Source: Acanthamoeba castellanii str. Neff (lineage: Eukaryota > Discosea > Longamoebia > Acanthamoebidae). From it: a stretch of DNA of 64,000 nucleotides. The notes below the pieces were generated by a model, which ran no database searches, was not told the DNA's origin, and worked only from the letters and a program-made list of their open reading frames with translations. Every line of letters starts with the position of its first letter. The stretch's first letter is position 1. The stretch spans positions 772,829-836,828 of the forward strand of contig NW_004457712.1 in the NCBI RefSeq assembly GCF_000313135.1. The letters are read 5' to 3'. Below are positions 1 to 10,339 of the stretch, one piece after another. Both the position numbers and the translations under genes were made by a program.

Positions 1-2934
1 GTGCGCAGGGTCTCGAGCGACCTGGTGGGCGCCTCGCGGATGGTCGAATAGCGCGTGTTGACGTCGAGCGCGAGCGCGATGAGGGCCTGCCTGTCCGGTC
101 CGGCCGCCGATACCAGCGGACCCAGCGCGGCGTTGAGCAGCGACAGCACCTTCTCGTAGTCGCCCGCCTCGTGGTAGAGCTTGACGGCGGCCGGCAGCTC
201 GGCGCGCTCCTCGCAGGCGGCGGCGACCACCTCGCGGAGCCTTCGCACGCGTGCGGCATCGCCCAACACGCGCAGCACCAGCCCCTCCCGGCCCTCGGTT
301 CCGAGGAGGGCGTCCACCTCTCGCGTGTTGAGCACAAAGTCCTTCAGCATCAGGTCCTCCAGCGCCACGTCCCTGTTTGGCCATGACCACGCCACGCAGC
401 GTGAGCAAACAGAGAGAAAGAGCGAAAGAGAGAACGAAGAGAAAAGAGAGAAAGCGACAGAGAAGAGCGAAAGCGAAAGGCAAAGAGCGAAGAGAACGCA
501 CCTCACGAGATGAATGTAGTTGAGCGCCAGCGCGAGATCTCGTCTCTGCTCGACGACTGCCAGGGCGTAGTGCCACAGCATGCGCGGAAGATCGACAGCA
601 GATCTACCTGCTACACGGGGGGGGGGTCAGCCGAAAGGCCAAACGAGGACCGATGCGCGGGAGGGTTCGGTACCGGAGGTCTCACTGTAGATGGAGTTGG
701 GCGAGCGAGGCGCGTCGGCGTCAGGCACGCGCAGCACGCCGTAGTAGTAGAGGCCCGTGGCAAAGTGCACCGCCTCCACGGCGTAGTCACCCTTGCCCCA
801 CAGGAACTCGATGGCCTTCTCGAACTGGAGCGTGATGAGCACCACCTGATCACCACCACCACCAAGCCACGATCAACCACCTGGACGATGATAACCAAGG
901 CCTTGCCATCATCCATTGATGTAGCGTGGTGGTGGTGGTGGTGGTGGGCGATGCATACCTGGAAGTAGAGGAGCGGGTGCTTCTTGGCGTTGAAGTGGTC
1001 CGGTCCGAACTTGCACACCTGCTGCTGCAGCCTGCGGAGGGACGCGGCGAACGCTTCGCCGTTCTCCTCCTGGACGATGAGCGAGAGGTGGAACCAAATC
1101 CAGTCCTGTCCACACGCGTCAAATTGTGAGCGAGCGTGTACGTGTCGTGTCGTTGGTCGTGTCGTTGGTCGTGTCGTGTCAACCTGTGTGGTGGAGATGG
1201 GAGCGGGCAGAGAGCTCGGCGTGTGGCGCGTGAGCAGCATGTAGATTATTTGCTTGAAGGGATCGCGCGTGGCATTCAGCGTGCGCCTGCAATCGGCCTG
1301 TTGCAGCTCCGACAGGTGTCCCTGCAGTACGTGCGGCGCGGGCGCGGGCCGCGGCGTCAGACGAGTGCACTAGTCTGCGGGACAAGCGCGGGGTGGCGTA
1401 CGTTTTGTGAAAAGGCCTGGAGCAGGCCGGCGAATTCCTGAAGAGGCGGGTTGGCCGAGAGTGCGAGCTGGCAGGCAGAGCCGACGTCTCCGGCGCGGAG
1501 GGCGTAGTAGATCTCGGCCCACGCGCTGCCGGCCTCCTCGAGCTGGCTGTGTGCGCCGGGGCGGGAGAGGGCCACGGCCCGCGCGTAGGCCCGCGCGAGG
1601 CTGTGCATACCGGGCTCGCCGCCCAGCTCGGCCCGCTTGGCATTCCGATCTACCACCAGCTGCATCACTCGTTGGTACCTATAGTGGTCACAAAGGAATG
1701 GGGGGGAGAGAACGCGACGTGATGAGCAGTCGGGCGGCAAGAGAAGAAGAAGAACGAAATGCGAAGCGGGAGAAGGAGGAAGGCCCGAGACGCAACTGTT
1801 TCTCGAGGAACTGTTTGGCGCCGGAGAGAAACTTGCGCGAGAGGGCCTCGGGCGCCTCGCGGTAGGTCCGCTCGTAGACGGCCTCGGGTAGGGCCACGGC
1901 GGCGCTCGTGGCCTGCTCGGGCTCACCCACAATCCTGCTCAGCAGGTCCCAGCAGTCCGCCACCTCCTTCCGCCGCTGTGCGAGAAGAAGAAGAAGGCGT
2001 GGCTTAGCCAAGGGTCGATCGAGAGCGAAAGAGCTTAGAAAGAAGGGAAGCGCTACCAGCTCGGTGTCATCGACGGTCCGGGCAGCCTGCTGGAAGGCCT
2101 GCATGGTGGAGAAGGAGCGCTTCTCTCGCCTCTGTTGGTTGAGCTCGTCCACGACCTTGCCATAGGCGGTCATCTTGCCGACGGCCTCCTGTGCCGATCG
2201 CGCAGCGCCGGCCCGGCCGAGTGGAGTCGCGGGCGAGGCGAGAGCCGCGGCGGTGAAGTCCATACCGGGCTTCATGGGCGTAGAGGGTGCAGAGGTCCCG
2301 CGTGGGAGCAGGGCCGAGGAGAAGCCCAGCGCCTCGAGTAGCTCCGACTTGGCTCCCTCCCAGTCGCTGTCCAGCTTCTTGGCTGAGTTCCTTTTGAAGT
2401 GATCAAGCGTCTGGAACAAGTAGAGACGAGCAACGATGAGCACCAACGTTACGGCATGAAATGATGGAGATTTGTAAACAAACAAAACCATTGCGACCGC
2501 GATTTACCTCTTTCTTTGCGTCTTGGATGGCTGCCATGATGATTTGATCATGTGCGAAGCTGCAACGCGAACATTGGAGTGAGAAATGTCACCAGGGTCC
2601 AAAAGAGGGGAAGACGAGCATACTTGAGCGAGCCTTCGAGATCGGTATCGGCGAGCGCGAGCTCAAGGGGCTCGTAGGTTAATTTGAGATTGACAGCGTT
2701 CAGATTTCTGGATAGCTTGTCTGCATCGAAGCCCTTGGTCGCCAAGAGGTAGCGACCCTTGTTCTTGGCGACATCTTTCGTTGAATGGGACAGGGTCGTG
2801 TGCAGGGAGCGCGTTGTGTCGTCGATCTGATCTACATTCCTCTGAATGAGGTACTCGCCCGTCTGCCGCGCCAACTGGCGGGATTGCTCCAGCAGCGAGG
2901 AGAAGGAGCTGGCTCTTTTGCTAGGCCCGTCCAT
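1..2934 (-). CDS. NUP93: Nucleoporin Nup93/Nic96, 3' end cut by window edge
   Basis: Inner-ring scaffold nucleoporin of the nuclear pore. I read the start as the ATG at 2934 (MDGPSKRASSF), followed by a helical, glutamine-rich N-terminus and the family-like stretch KLTYEPLELALADTDLEGSL. Short introns separate exons near 2934-2624, 2572-2509, about 2412-2060 and on to base 1. Further family-like stretches are TAYGKVVDELNQQRREKRSF, AWAEIYYALRAGDVGSA and FGPDHFNAKKHPLLYFQV, matching Nup93 helical-repeat segments in the same order. The C-terminus lies beyond the left edge. It is divergent from prohibitin-1 across about 195 bp. An upstream in-frame TTG (2979) could lengthen the protein, but ATG 2934 matches where Nup93 proteins begin. 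One intron near 900-950 carries a (TGG)n run. Confidence 0.88.
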
Positions 2935-2981
2935 CTTCCTCTGCGCCAATTCCGATTCGAATGCCCGCGAGCTGCCCAAAA

Positions 2982-2993
2982 TTTTGGCGCGAA
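2982..2993. promoter_or_regulatory. E2F-like site in Nup93/prohibitin bidirectional promoter
   Basis: TTTTGGCGCGAA lies between the divergent starts at 2934 and 3130. It matches the E2F/DP consensus TTTSSCGC with a near-palindromic GGCGCG core. The same 12-mer recurs at 42888 in the Ste24/Eco1-like divergent promoter. Function is inferred. Confidence 0.45.
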
Positions 2994-3129
2994 GGAATAG
3001 GCAAAGAGAAAAACCAGGGAATCAAAGAGAAACTGTAATCCGTCGACAACATTACTTGGAAAAACAGTGAAGTACACTCGCCGGCCCCGTTCATCCGCGC
3101 ACAGACATCGACAGCGATTCAATTCGAAG

Positions 3130-3975
3130 ATGATGCAAAAGCTGCAAGCCCTGGGTCCCGCCCTGAACAAGGTGGCGATCGGCGCGGTGAGCGTTGGTGC
3201 GGTGGGTTATGCGTTGAACGAGTCCATGTACACGGTCGATGGCGGCGAGCGGGCCATCATCTTCGATAGATTGAGGAACGGTACTCGGGACTTCATCGTC
3301 AAGCCGGGCACTCACTTCCTCATCCCCTTCCTCCAATTCCCCATCATCTACGACACCCGCACCACCCCCTTCAACATCAAGACCGAGACCGGCAGCAAGG
3401 ATCTGCAGCGAGTGAACATCACGCTCAGGGTCCTCTACAGGCCGGACAAGAAGAAGCTGCCCTACATCTACCAGAGGCTCGGCGTCGACTACAGCGCCAA
3501 CGTCTTCAACTCAGTCGGTAACGAAGTGCTCAAGGCCGTGGTGGCGCAGTACGATGCCACTGAGCTCATCTCGAGGAGAGAAACGATTTCGAACCAGATT
3601 CGGCAGAGGCTCGTCAAGCGTGCCGGCACCTTCGGCCTCAAGCTCGAGGACGTGTCGATCACGCATCTCACCTTCTCCCCCGAGTACGTGCGCGCCATCG
3701 AGCACAAGCAGGTGGCCCAGCAGCTCGCCGAGCAGGCCAAGTTTGTCGTGGCCAAGAACGAGCAGGAGAAGCTCGCCAAGATTATCGTCGCCGAGGGCGA
3801 GGCTGAGGCTGCCGCCCTCATCTCCAAGGCCATGAGCGGTCCCGGCTACATCGCGCTCAGGCGCATCGAGGCCTCTCGCGACATCGCCGAGGAGCTCAGC
3901 CGTTCCAGGAACATTGTCTACCTCCCCTCTGGTACCAATGTGCTCATGAATCTGCCCCAGGTCGGTCAGCAGTAA
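3130..3975 (+). CDS. PHB1: Prohibitin-1 (mitochondrial inner membrane scaffold)
   Basis: Intronless gene for a prohibitin of about 280 residues. Prohibitin-1 forms ring complexes with prohibitin-2 in the inner mitochondrial membrane and chaperones respiratory subunits and m-AAA protease. A short hydrophobic N-terminal segment (VAIGAVSVGAVGYAL) is followed by the SPFH/PHB domain, with conserved GGERAIIFDR, GTHFLIPFLQFPIIYDTR and GSKDLQRVNITLRVLYRP. A C-terminal coiled coil (KQVAQQLAEQAKFVVAKNEQ) and the family ending SRSRNIVYLPSG follow. I chose the ATG at 3130 because the 21 codons upstream in the same frame are basic and unlike the family. PHB1-type residues (GSKDLQ, SRSRNI.YLP) favour PHB1 over PHB2. 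Confidence 0.95.
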   Translation: MMQKLQALGPALNKVAIGAVSVGAVGYALNESMYTVDGGERAIIFDRLRNGTRDFIVKPGTHFLIPFLQFPIIYDTRTTPFNIKTETGSKDLQRVNITLRVLYRPDKKKLPYIYQRLGVDYSANVFNSVGNEVLKAVVAQYDATELISRRETISNQIRQRLVKRAGTFGLKLEDVSITHLTFSPEYVRAIEHKQVAQQLAEQAKFVVAKNEQEKLAKIIVAEGEAEAAALISKAMSGPGYIALRRIEASRDIAEELSRSRNIVYLPSGTNVLMNLPQVGQQ

Positions 3976-4408
3976 AAAAAAGGAAACGAAATCACTTCAA
4001 ACACAGCCCTCCTCGAAAGATTTCATCTCGTCTCGCGATGTCGTTGCCCACGTTGGTGGTACGTCTCCCGCGGACTTGGTATTTTGCGCAGCTTGGAATG
4101 TACGGCCCGTGCACGCGGAGCGGGGTCACCGCGCGGTTTGGGGCACAGCGCGGGCCAACAGGGAGGGACCTGGGCGTAACGTACACCCGGGAAGCCCGTT
4201 AGAGGGGTAGGTCGACCCTGCAGCGATTCCTTCAGTCCGTTCACTTCTCGCACAGCAGCCACACCACAGGCTCACACCTCATCACAATCCTCACCAAGGC
4301 ATCATCGTTGATACCTTGTTCTCTTGTTCGATATCGCTAGAGATTCGGGCAAATTTACCTCATCTCGACCAACCACCTCAACAGTCCCTACCACTACACA
4401 GCATCACG
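3976..4408. other. Intergenic, no gene seen
   Basis: Stretch between the prohibitin stop and the HMG-box start. It holds the presumed 3' UTR of prohibitin and the 5' UTR of the HMG gene. I found no convincing reading frame, tRNA-like arms or repeat in it. Confidence 0.5.
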
Positions 4409-5209
4409 ATGCCCAGGAGGAAGAGGAAGGACCCCAACGCGCCCAAGCGCGCCATGACCGCCTACATGCTCTTCTCGCAGGAGAAACGAACGCAGATTAA
4501 GACCGACCATCCCACCGTCGGCTTCGGCCAAGTGGGCAAGCTGCTCGGAGAGGCCTGGGCGGCGCTGCCCGACGGAGATAAGAGGGTACGCTCAACTGGC
4601 ATCTTCACAAGCCGTTGCTTCGCGTGCCAAATTTAGTCTATCCTTCGAATTTCAAATCGAAATTGAATCGCTGACCTATACCCCTTGCGCTAGCGCAGAA
4701 GTACAACGAGCTTGCCGCCAAGGACAAGATCCGGTACCAGAAGGAGGCGGCTCAGTACAAGGAGGACCACCCCGAGAGCAGCGATGAGGAGGAGAGGCCG
4801 GCCAAGAAGAGGAAGAAGAAGGATCCCAATGCCCCCAAGAAGCCCTGCTCGGCCTTCTTCCACTTCAGCAAGAAGATGAGGCCACGAATCAAGGACGAGA
4901 ACCCAGACGCCTCCTTCGGCCAGCTCGGCAAGATCATTGGCGAACAGTGGTCGAAGCTCGGAGCCGATGAGCGAAAGGTAAACTCTACTCTCCCCATCAA
5001 ATCCCTTGTCGCCCATTCCCAATCATTTATTTATTCATTCATTCCAGGAATTCGAGACCCTTGCCGCCGCAGACAAGGAGCGATACGCGAAGGAGATGAA
5101 GGACTATCAGGCCAAGAAGGACTCTAGCTCCGACTCTGATAGCTCTGACTCGTCCGACAGCGATTCCTCCTCTGGCTCGTCCGGCTCGTCTGATTCGGAT
5201 TCTGACTAG
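4409..5209 (+). CDS. Two-HMG-box chromatin protein
   Basis: HMGB-type DNA-bending protein. Exons are 4409-4585, 4699-4977 and 5048-5209, all joined in phase 0. Box A starts at residue 8 (DPNAPKRAMTAYMLFSQEKR...FGQVGKLLGEAWAALPDGDK) and box B follows a KKRKKKDPNAPKKPCSAFF linker. Both keep the HMG-box aromatic and proline positions. The C-terminus is an acidic/serine tail (SSSDSDSSDSSDSD...), resembling the acidic tails of HMGB proteins and the SSRP1/NHP6 families, with clear CK2-type sites. Each intron falls at the same place within its HMG box (after DKR and after DERK), which suggests the two boxes arose by internal duplication. Likely nuclear and abundant. The orthologue cannot be fixed from sequence alone. 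Confidence 0.92.
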
Positions 5210-5536
5210 ATCGTTGCCGCTACCGCTTCCGCCACTCGACCACAACCGCCAACCTGCATATCGACGAAATGCCCTCAACTCAATAACCCAGTGTTCAGTC
5301 AAACCTCCTGCATCAGCGCTGGCTCGACGACACACACGCGCGAGGCGTTGATACTCTTCTCCCTCGTTCGCGCGACCACGTCAACCTCTCCACCACGTCG
5401 CACCCTTTTGTCACAATAAAACAAACAACTTCGCGCGACCTACTCTTGTTGTTGTACACCACGCGCCGTTCGAACAAGGAACCAAAACGCCGAACAGGAG
5501 CGCAGACGAGGCCCAAGGAAGCTCTCCGGAAGAGGG
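5210..5536. other. Intergenic, no gene seen
   Basis: Between the HMG-box stop and the F-box/Ras-like start. Reading frames here overlap on both strands without family features. Presumed UTRs and promoter only. Confidence 0.5.
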
Positions 5537-7201
5537 ATGGAGGCGGTCTACTTCTCCGACGACGTCCTCTTGCACGTCTTCGAGTACTGCCCACCACCTC
5601 AACGAAACGTGTTGGTATGGGGCTAGCTAAGAACCTAGAGCAGGTTTGTGGGGTGGCGGGACGTGGTGGTGAGGGCGAGCGCGGTCTGTCAGCGCTGGCG
5701 AGCCGCAAGCCTGGACAGCGCCCTCTGGAGCACCTTCTTCCGCTCTCGCTGGGGTGCCTCTCCTGCCCCCCCGCCAAAGAACGAAAACTGAAGAGAGAAA
5801 TGCGACCGTCCACTGGTCAAGGAGCTGAGGCGGTGGCGGGCAACCGAGGCGACGCCCGAAGCTGGCTCGAGCTGTTTCGGGTCCGATACGCCCAAGAGGC
5901 GGTGGGGCTCGAGTGGTGGCGCGAGTATGGAAAGACGGAGTGGACTATTCAGCTCCCCATCGTCGATGTGGCCCAGCTGGGCGAGCTGGACCTCGCACTG
6001 ATCGAGCAGGACGACTGCCCTACCGTTCGAGTGGTACATCCGTCCGTATGCGTGGTGTGCGGTGTTGTTTGAAGTCGTACGTAGTTGATGAGCCGACCTT
6101 TTTAGGGTCTGTTTGGGTTGTCGGGTGTGGGGAAAACAGCGCTCGCCACTCGCCTCGTCAAGGTGGCGTTCCAACCAATTCACACCACCACCTCGTCGTC
6201 GTCTTCTTACTTTCTCACGCCACTTCTCTCCACTCCAATTTGTCTCATCACAGAAACATTTCGTGGAGGAACACGACCCTGACGATGGTATGCAGGGTGG
6301 TGAATGCTAAAAATTGGGTTAACCCCGAAACTCACTCACACCAGAGGAGACCCACATTTACAACTTGATGGTCGGGTTTCGCTCCGCTGCCTTGCATATC
6401 ATGGCCCCCCCTGATCGGGTTGAATTCAAGGTACATACACTTCTCATCTTTCAACGACGTCGCATTTGCTTCTATTCCCCCAACGACTCCCTTTGGCCCT
6501 CCCTCGCAGGACATGCGGAACGGGTTCGTGAGGTCGATCCAGCTGCCGCTGGTGGTCTACTCGGCAACTTCGATCGAATCCTTCGCGGCCTGCGGCGACT
6601 ACATTGACCAGGTGTGCACGCCACCTCAGACACACCTTTTCTTTTGGTTGTTATGAGGAATGCACGCGCCCCTCATCATCTTCCCGTCACGCAACGTTGA
6701 TGTGTGTGTGTGTGTGTGTGTGGGGGAGGGAGCAGGTCTGCCGGGTGATGGACTCCAGCTGGTGGCCGATCATCATGGTCGAGACCAAGGTCGACCTGGT
6801 CCATGAGCGGCGGGTGCCTACCGCGATGGGTCCCAAGGCTGCGCGATCCAGGGGCTGCCTTTTCATCAGGTTGGGACACATGACACACGACTCACGACTC
6901 ACGACACACGACACACGACTCACGACACACGACACACGACACACGACACACGGCACGCACGCGACACGGCACACACACCACACACGGCACGCACACGGCT
7001 CTGGCACATGTCGACATGTCGGGCGAGCGCAGGACCAGCGCCAAGACGGGGGAGGGCGTCGAGGAGGCATTCTCGGGCTGCGCTCACCTGTTTAGCGCAG
7101 CCCGAACGGGTGCGCTCGGGCCGACGGTCGATTCCTGGGTCAACTCTTTTGTGCGCCTTGACGTGCGGCGCAAGAAGAATGCCAACTGCCTTCTTGCATG
7201 A
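5537..7201 (+). CDS. F-box / Ras-like GTPase fusion with CAAX-type C-terminus
   Basis: About 350 residues. The N-terminus is an F-box (MEAVYFSDDVLLHVFEYC, then ASAVCQRWRAASLDSALWS and SWLELFRVRYAQ), the Skp1-binding module of SCF ubiquitin ligases. After a linker comes a Ras-like domain: strand 1 plus P-loop GLFGLSGVGKTALATRLVK (exon 6106-6162), an effector-like KHFVEEHDPDD (6254-6287), a degenerate switch II where DTAGQE is replaced by IMAPPDRVEF, ETKVDL in place of NKCD, and TSAKTGEGVEEAF (7033 on). The end is polybasic plus Cys-aliphatic-aliphatic-X (RRKKNANCLLA). The linker and the P-loop strand are joined by a phase-0 splice (6033/6106), so the fusion is real in the gene model. The frame between about 5750 and 5870 is unresolved: a missed short intron or an indel. 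Likely GTP binding is weak and hydrolysis impaired (inferred). Confidence 0.75.
6870..7032. repeat. Intronic ACACGAC-type simple repeat
   Basis: The last intron of the F-box/Ras-like gene is mostly tandem (CACGACA)-like units, degenerating to CACACGGCACG. Similar ACACG/CGTGT tracts recur in introns across the window. Confidence 0.8.
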
Positions 7202-7309
7202 CATGGTGACAATATCGACGTTGCAATGCAACGAAGAGCGTATAAAAACAGCAAATCACATTGAACTCCTTAAAAAAACAAACTTGCGAACAGCACGAGC
7301 CAAGTAGTC

Positions 7310-8305
7310 CTAGTAGTCCTTGTCGTCGTCGTAGTGGTCGTCGTCGTGCTTCTTGCCGCCGTCGCACTCGCGCTTGCACTGGCGGTGACGCGGGCACTTC
7401 TCGCCGTACTCGCGGTACTTGCCGTGCTCGTCGGGGTAACAGCCCTGGCCGTCGGCGTAGAACACGCCGCAGTCGCGCTCGACGGGGTAGCAGCCGTGGG
7501 CATCGCGGTAGTACCACTGGTGGCCGATCTTGCGCGGGCAGCACCCGTCGTCGTCGCTCCACTGGCCGCCGTGGCACTGCTTCTTCTTGTTGTCGTAGTC
7601 CTTGTCGTGGTCGTCATCGCAGGGCTTCTCGCTGGTGGTGCGGTGGTGCTTCTTGGTCGAGGTGGTCTCCTTGGGGCACTCCTCCGTGGTCGACGTGGTG
7701 CGGTGGTGCCTCCTGGTCGACGTGGTCTCCCTCCTCGTGGTGGTGGTCTCCTTGGGCGTGGTGGTGGTCTCCTTCTTTGTGGTGGTCTGCCTCCTGGTCG
7801 AGGTGGTCTCGCGGGGGCACTCCTCGGTGGTCGACGTGGTGCGGTGGTGCTTCCTGGTCGTCGTACTCTCGTGGCACTCGTCATCATCATCATAGTGGTC
7901 GTCGTGATCGGGACGAATGCAGTACTGGTGGCACTTGCGCTCATCGTCGCAGTGCTCGCCGTCCTTAGCGTAGTTACCCTTCTCGTCCGGGTAGTACCTG
8001 TCATGAGCGCAACCATCGAGTCAGCTCATGTGGATGCATGCATGTGCGCGCGTGTGCGCGTACCCGTTGCCATCAGCGTAGAAGACGCCGCAGTCGAGGT
8101 CCTTGGGGTAGCACTTGTTGGCATCGCGGTAGTAGGCCTTGCCCTTGATGATCTTCGGGCAGCAGCCCTTGCCGTCGGGCCAGTAGCCGCCCTTGCACGG
8201 ACCCTTGTTGTCGTGCTTGTCGTCATAGTCGCCATCGGCCAGGGCGGCGACGGCGAAGAGGGCGAGGCCGAGGGCCGCGATGAAGAGCAGCTTGGTGGAT
8301 GTCAT
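7310..8305 (-). CDS. Leo-type cyst-wall lectin (two Cys-rich domains with Thr/Lys/His spacer)
   Basis: Secreted protein of 309 residues from two exons (8305-8064 and 7997-7310). A clear signal peptide (MTSTKLLFIAALGLALFAVAALA) is followed by a Cys-rich domain: CKGGYWPDGKGCCPK, AYYRDANKCYPKDLDCG, YADGNGYYPDEKG and HCDDERKCHQYC. A spacer rich in Thr, Lys, Arg and His (TTTRKHHRTTSTTEECP repeated) leads to a second homologous domain (CHGGQWSDDDGCCPRK, WYYRDAHGCYPVERDCG, DGQGCYPDEHG). Published Acanthamoeba Leo lectins are described as paired 8-Cys domains, a subset with Thr/Lys/His-rich spacers, located in the cyst wall and binding cellulose and chitin. The match rests on architecture recalled from that family, not on an alignment. 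Domain 1 has 8 Cys; domain 2 has one more. The tail is Asp/His/Tyr-rich. Confidence 0.78.
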
Positions 8306-9027
8306 CCCAAGGCTGGTTGTAGGCTGGTTGGTTGAGATGAGTGATTGTTTGGCCTGGTCGGGCGCCTTTTTGTGGTGCTCGCCGGCCAATCAGACTGCGC
8401 GAGCTTGAGCACCTCCTCGGCGGGCCCATCAAGTCGCCCAATCCCACGCTCGAATAGGACTTAAAGCTTGAAACTAAAGTAATTGGTTCCATCTACAGCC
8501 TGTGCGTATGCTCTTAAGGCGAGTGGGTGTCGAGTCACCCTGAAGCTCATGTACAACTTTGAGGCCATTGTGGAGTTGGAGGAGATAAAGAACGAAAGCG
8601 GAAAAAGAGAGAAGAGCAGTTTAGTGTGCCATCATGTGGTGTCTGCGTCGCATGGGAGATCGAGAGGCCACCAGGTTTCGTTCCTCAAACCTCCTTGGGC
8701 CATGTTGGCAGAGCCGGGTGGTGTTTCGGAGTTTCAGGCGAGCCGGGCGGTTGGAGCAGCCGAGCTTGTGTTGCATCACCCTGCCAAAGGCATATAATGC
8801 AAAGAAACTCATGGATTCGCTCAAGCTCTCTGTTTTATGGTTGGCGCAGATAGAGCCTCCAACAAACCGAGTTGAGCCAATCCCGGCCTCGTCCTGGCGG
8901 AAAAGGCGCCTGGAGCTTGAAGCCTTCGCCACCCCCATATAAAAGGCCAGGCATTCTAATGCTCTCATTCACATCAAACACCACCTACAGCCCTACAAAA
9001 CCACCTACAAACTCAACCTAGAGTACA
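8306..9027. promoter_or_regulatory. Divergent promoter region of Leo lectin and Kazal gene A
   Basis: 722 bp without a supported gene. Visible elements are AAAAGGCGCC on the minus strand (8361-8370) about 56 bp before the lectin ATG, an inverted CCAAT (8385-8390), TTTTATGGTTGG (8830-8841), AAAAGGCGCCTGGAG on the plus strand (8901-8915), and a TATA box CATATAAAAGG (8936-8946) about 80 bp before the Kazal ATG. Confidence 0.65.
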
Positions 9028-10176
9028 ATGCTAAGCACCACCAACCGGCTGCTGTTCGTCTTGGGGGTGGCCCTGGTCCTGGTAGGCCTGGCCGCCTGTG
9101 ACGACAATAGAGCCCCTCCCTTGCGCATCTGTCGCATCGCTGACCGCTCCTCGGCCTGCCTCCGAGGCGAGTTCTGCGCCCTGCCATTGGGCATGTGCGG
9201 CGAGGTACTCCCACCTTCGGCCGAAGAGCTCCTAACCAATACACGTGCTTTCTTTCACAAACCTAACCGCTCCGTGCTTTGTGATTGGCTCGGGAAACAT
9301 AAACAGGACAGGGGAACCTGCACAGCCATCCCTCAGCAGTGCATCGAAATTTTCGACCCCGTGTGCGGCTGCGATGGTCGCACGTACGGCAACGAGTGCG
9401 AGGCCCGGCGGAACTCCGTCTCGGTCCGCTCGAGGGGCGAGTGCCCCCGGACCCCGGACCCCTGGTACGCCACACAACCCCACGACACGACACACGACGA
9501 CGCGATGCTCACTCTGAAGAACACGACGCAGTAACGAGTTGCGGGAGCTGTGCGCGCAGCTGATCGAGCGCATCGACCTCTTCTCCGAGCAGCTCTACGC
9601 GACCAATGGCTACGGCGCCCCCTTGGACTACAACCGGGTGAACTGGACCTTCGTGGAGCGCCTCATTGACACCAAGAACTTCCGCTGGGAGGACTACAGC
9701 CCCGTACCTCTCCAACCCCCCCCCCACATTTCCAAGTAGCACTCAAAATTATGAACATAAATGCTTGTGTGGGGGGGGGCGTGTAGTTCTCGTCGGCGGG
9801 CATCTACACGAACATCAGGACCTACTGGAGGGCTCTGAACAGGGCCGACGACGAGTTCCCACTCATCGGCAATGTCGAGGCGCAGTGGACCACATGCGAC
9901 CCGTTCGCCCGGCGCGTGGTGTCCCAGTACCGTGAGGTCTATGGCCGCGCCCGCTACTTTGACCAGTGGGGCCGCCCGACGGTGACGGAAACCAGCACCT
10001 CGATCTACGTCTCCGAGTTCGAGCCCAACGGGCTGCGCATCACCAAGCAGGCCTTCTGGACATCGGGCAACCTCATCGACCTCGTCCGCCCGCAGAGGGA
10101 CAACGGCGGTGGCAACGGCGGTGGCAACGGCAACGGCAACGGCAACGGCGGTGGCAACGGCCATGGCCGCGACTAG
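9028..10176 (+). CDS. Secreted Kazal-domain protein A with C-terminal uncharacterised domain
   Basis: Four exons (9028-9204, 9307-9464, 9532-9703, 9787-10176). Signal peptide [24 protein letters not shown]; a short Cys-containing segment ([16 protein letters not shown]); then a Kazal-type inhibitor domain with the hallmark [15 protein letters not shown] and closing GEC. A conserved C-terminal domain of about 160 residues follows ([66 protein letters not shown]). Its end resembles NTF2/SnoaL-like folds, but that is only an impression. The C-terminus is a Gly/Asn repeat tail absent from paralogue B. A Cys codon is split across the exon 2/3 junction in both paralogues. Kazal domains bind serine proteases as substrate-like inhibitors. 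Likely secreted or surface-exposed. Confidence 0.88.
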
Positions 10177-10339
10177 ACTCGTGGCCACGTCTGGCGGCAA
10201 TCGCGATGGGGGCGTTGTGCTGCGAAGAAGACATCACGATCACGAGCTGTGAACTGTGCAGACTGGAGGGAGGTAAAGAGATGTGGGGTGCAGAAGGATT
10301 AAATATAGGATGTGAGGAATAGTCGCGTTTGGCCTTGCC

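Noticed and set aside
7334..8335. 333-codon hydrophobic plus-strand frame antisense to the Leo-type lectin
   Set aside because: Val/Ala/Leu-only composition arises from the complementary Asp/Thr/Cys codons of the lectin.
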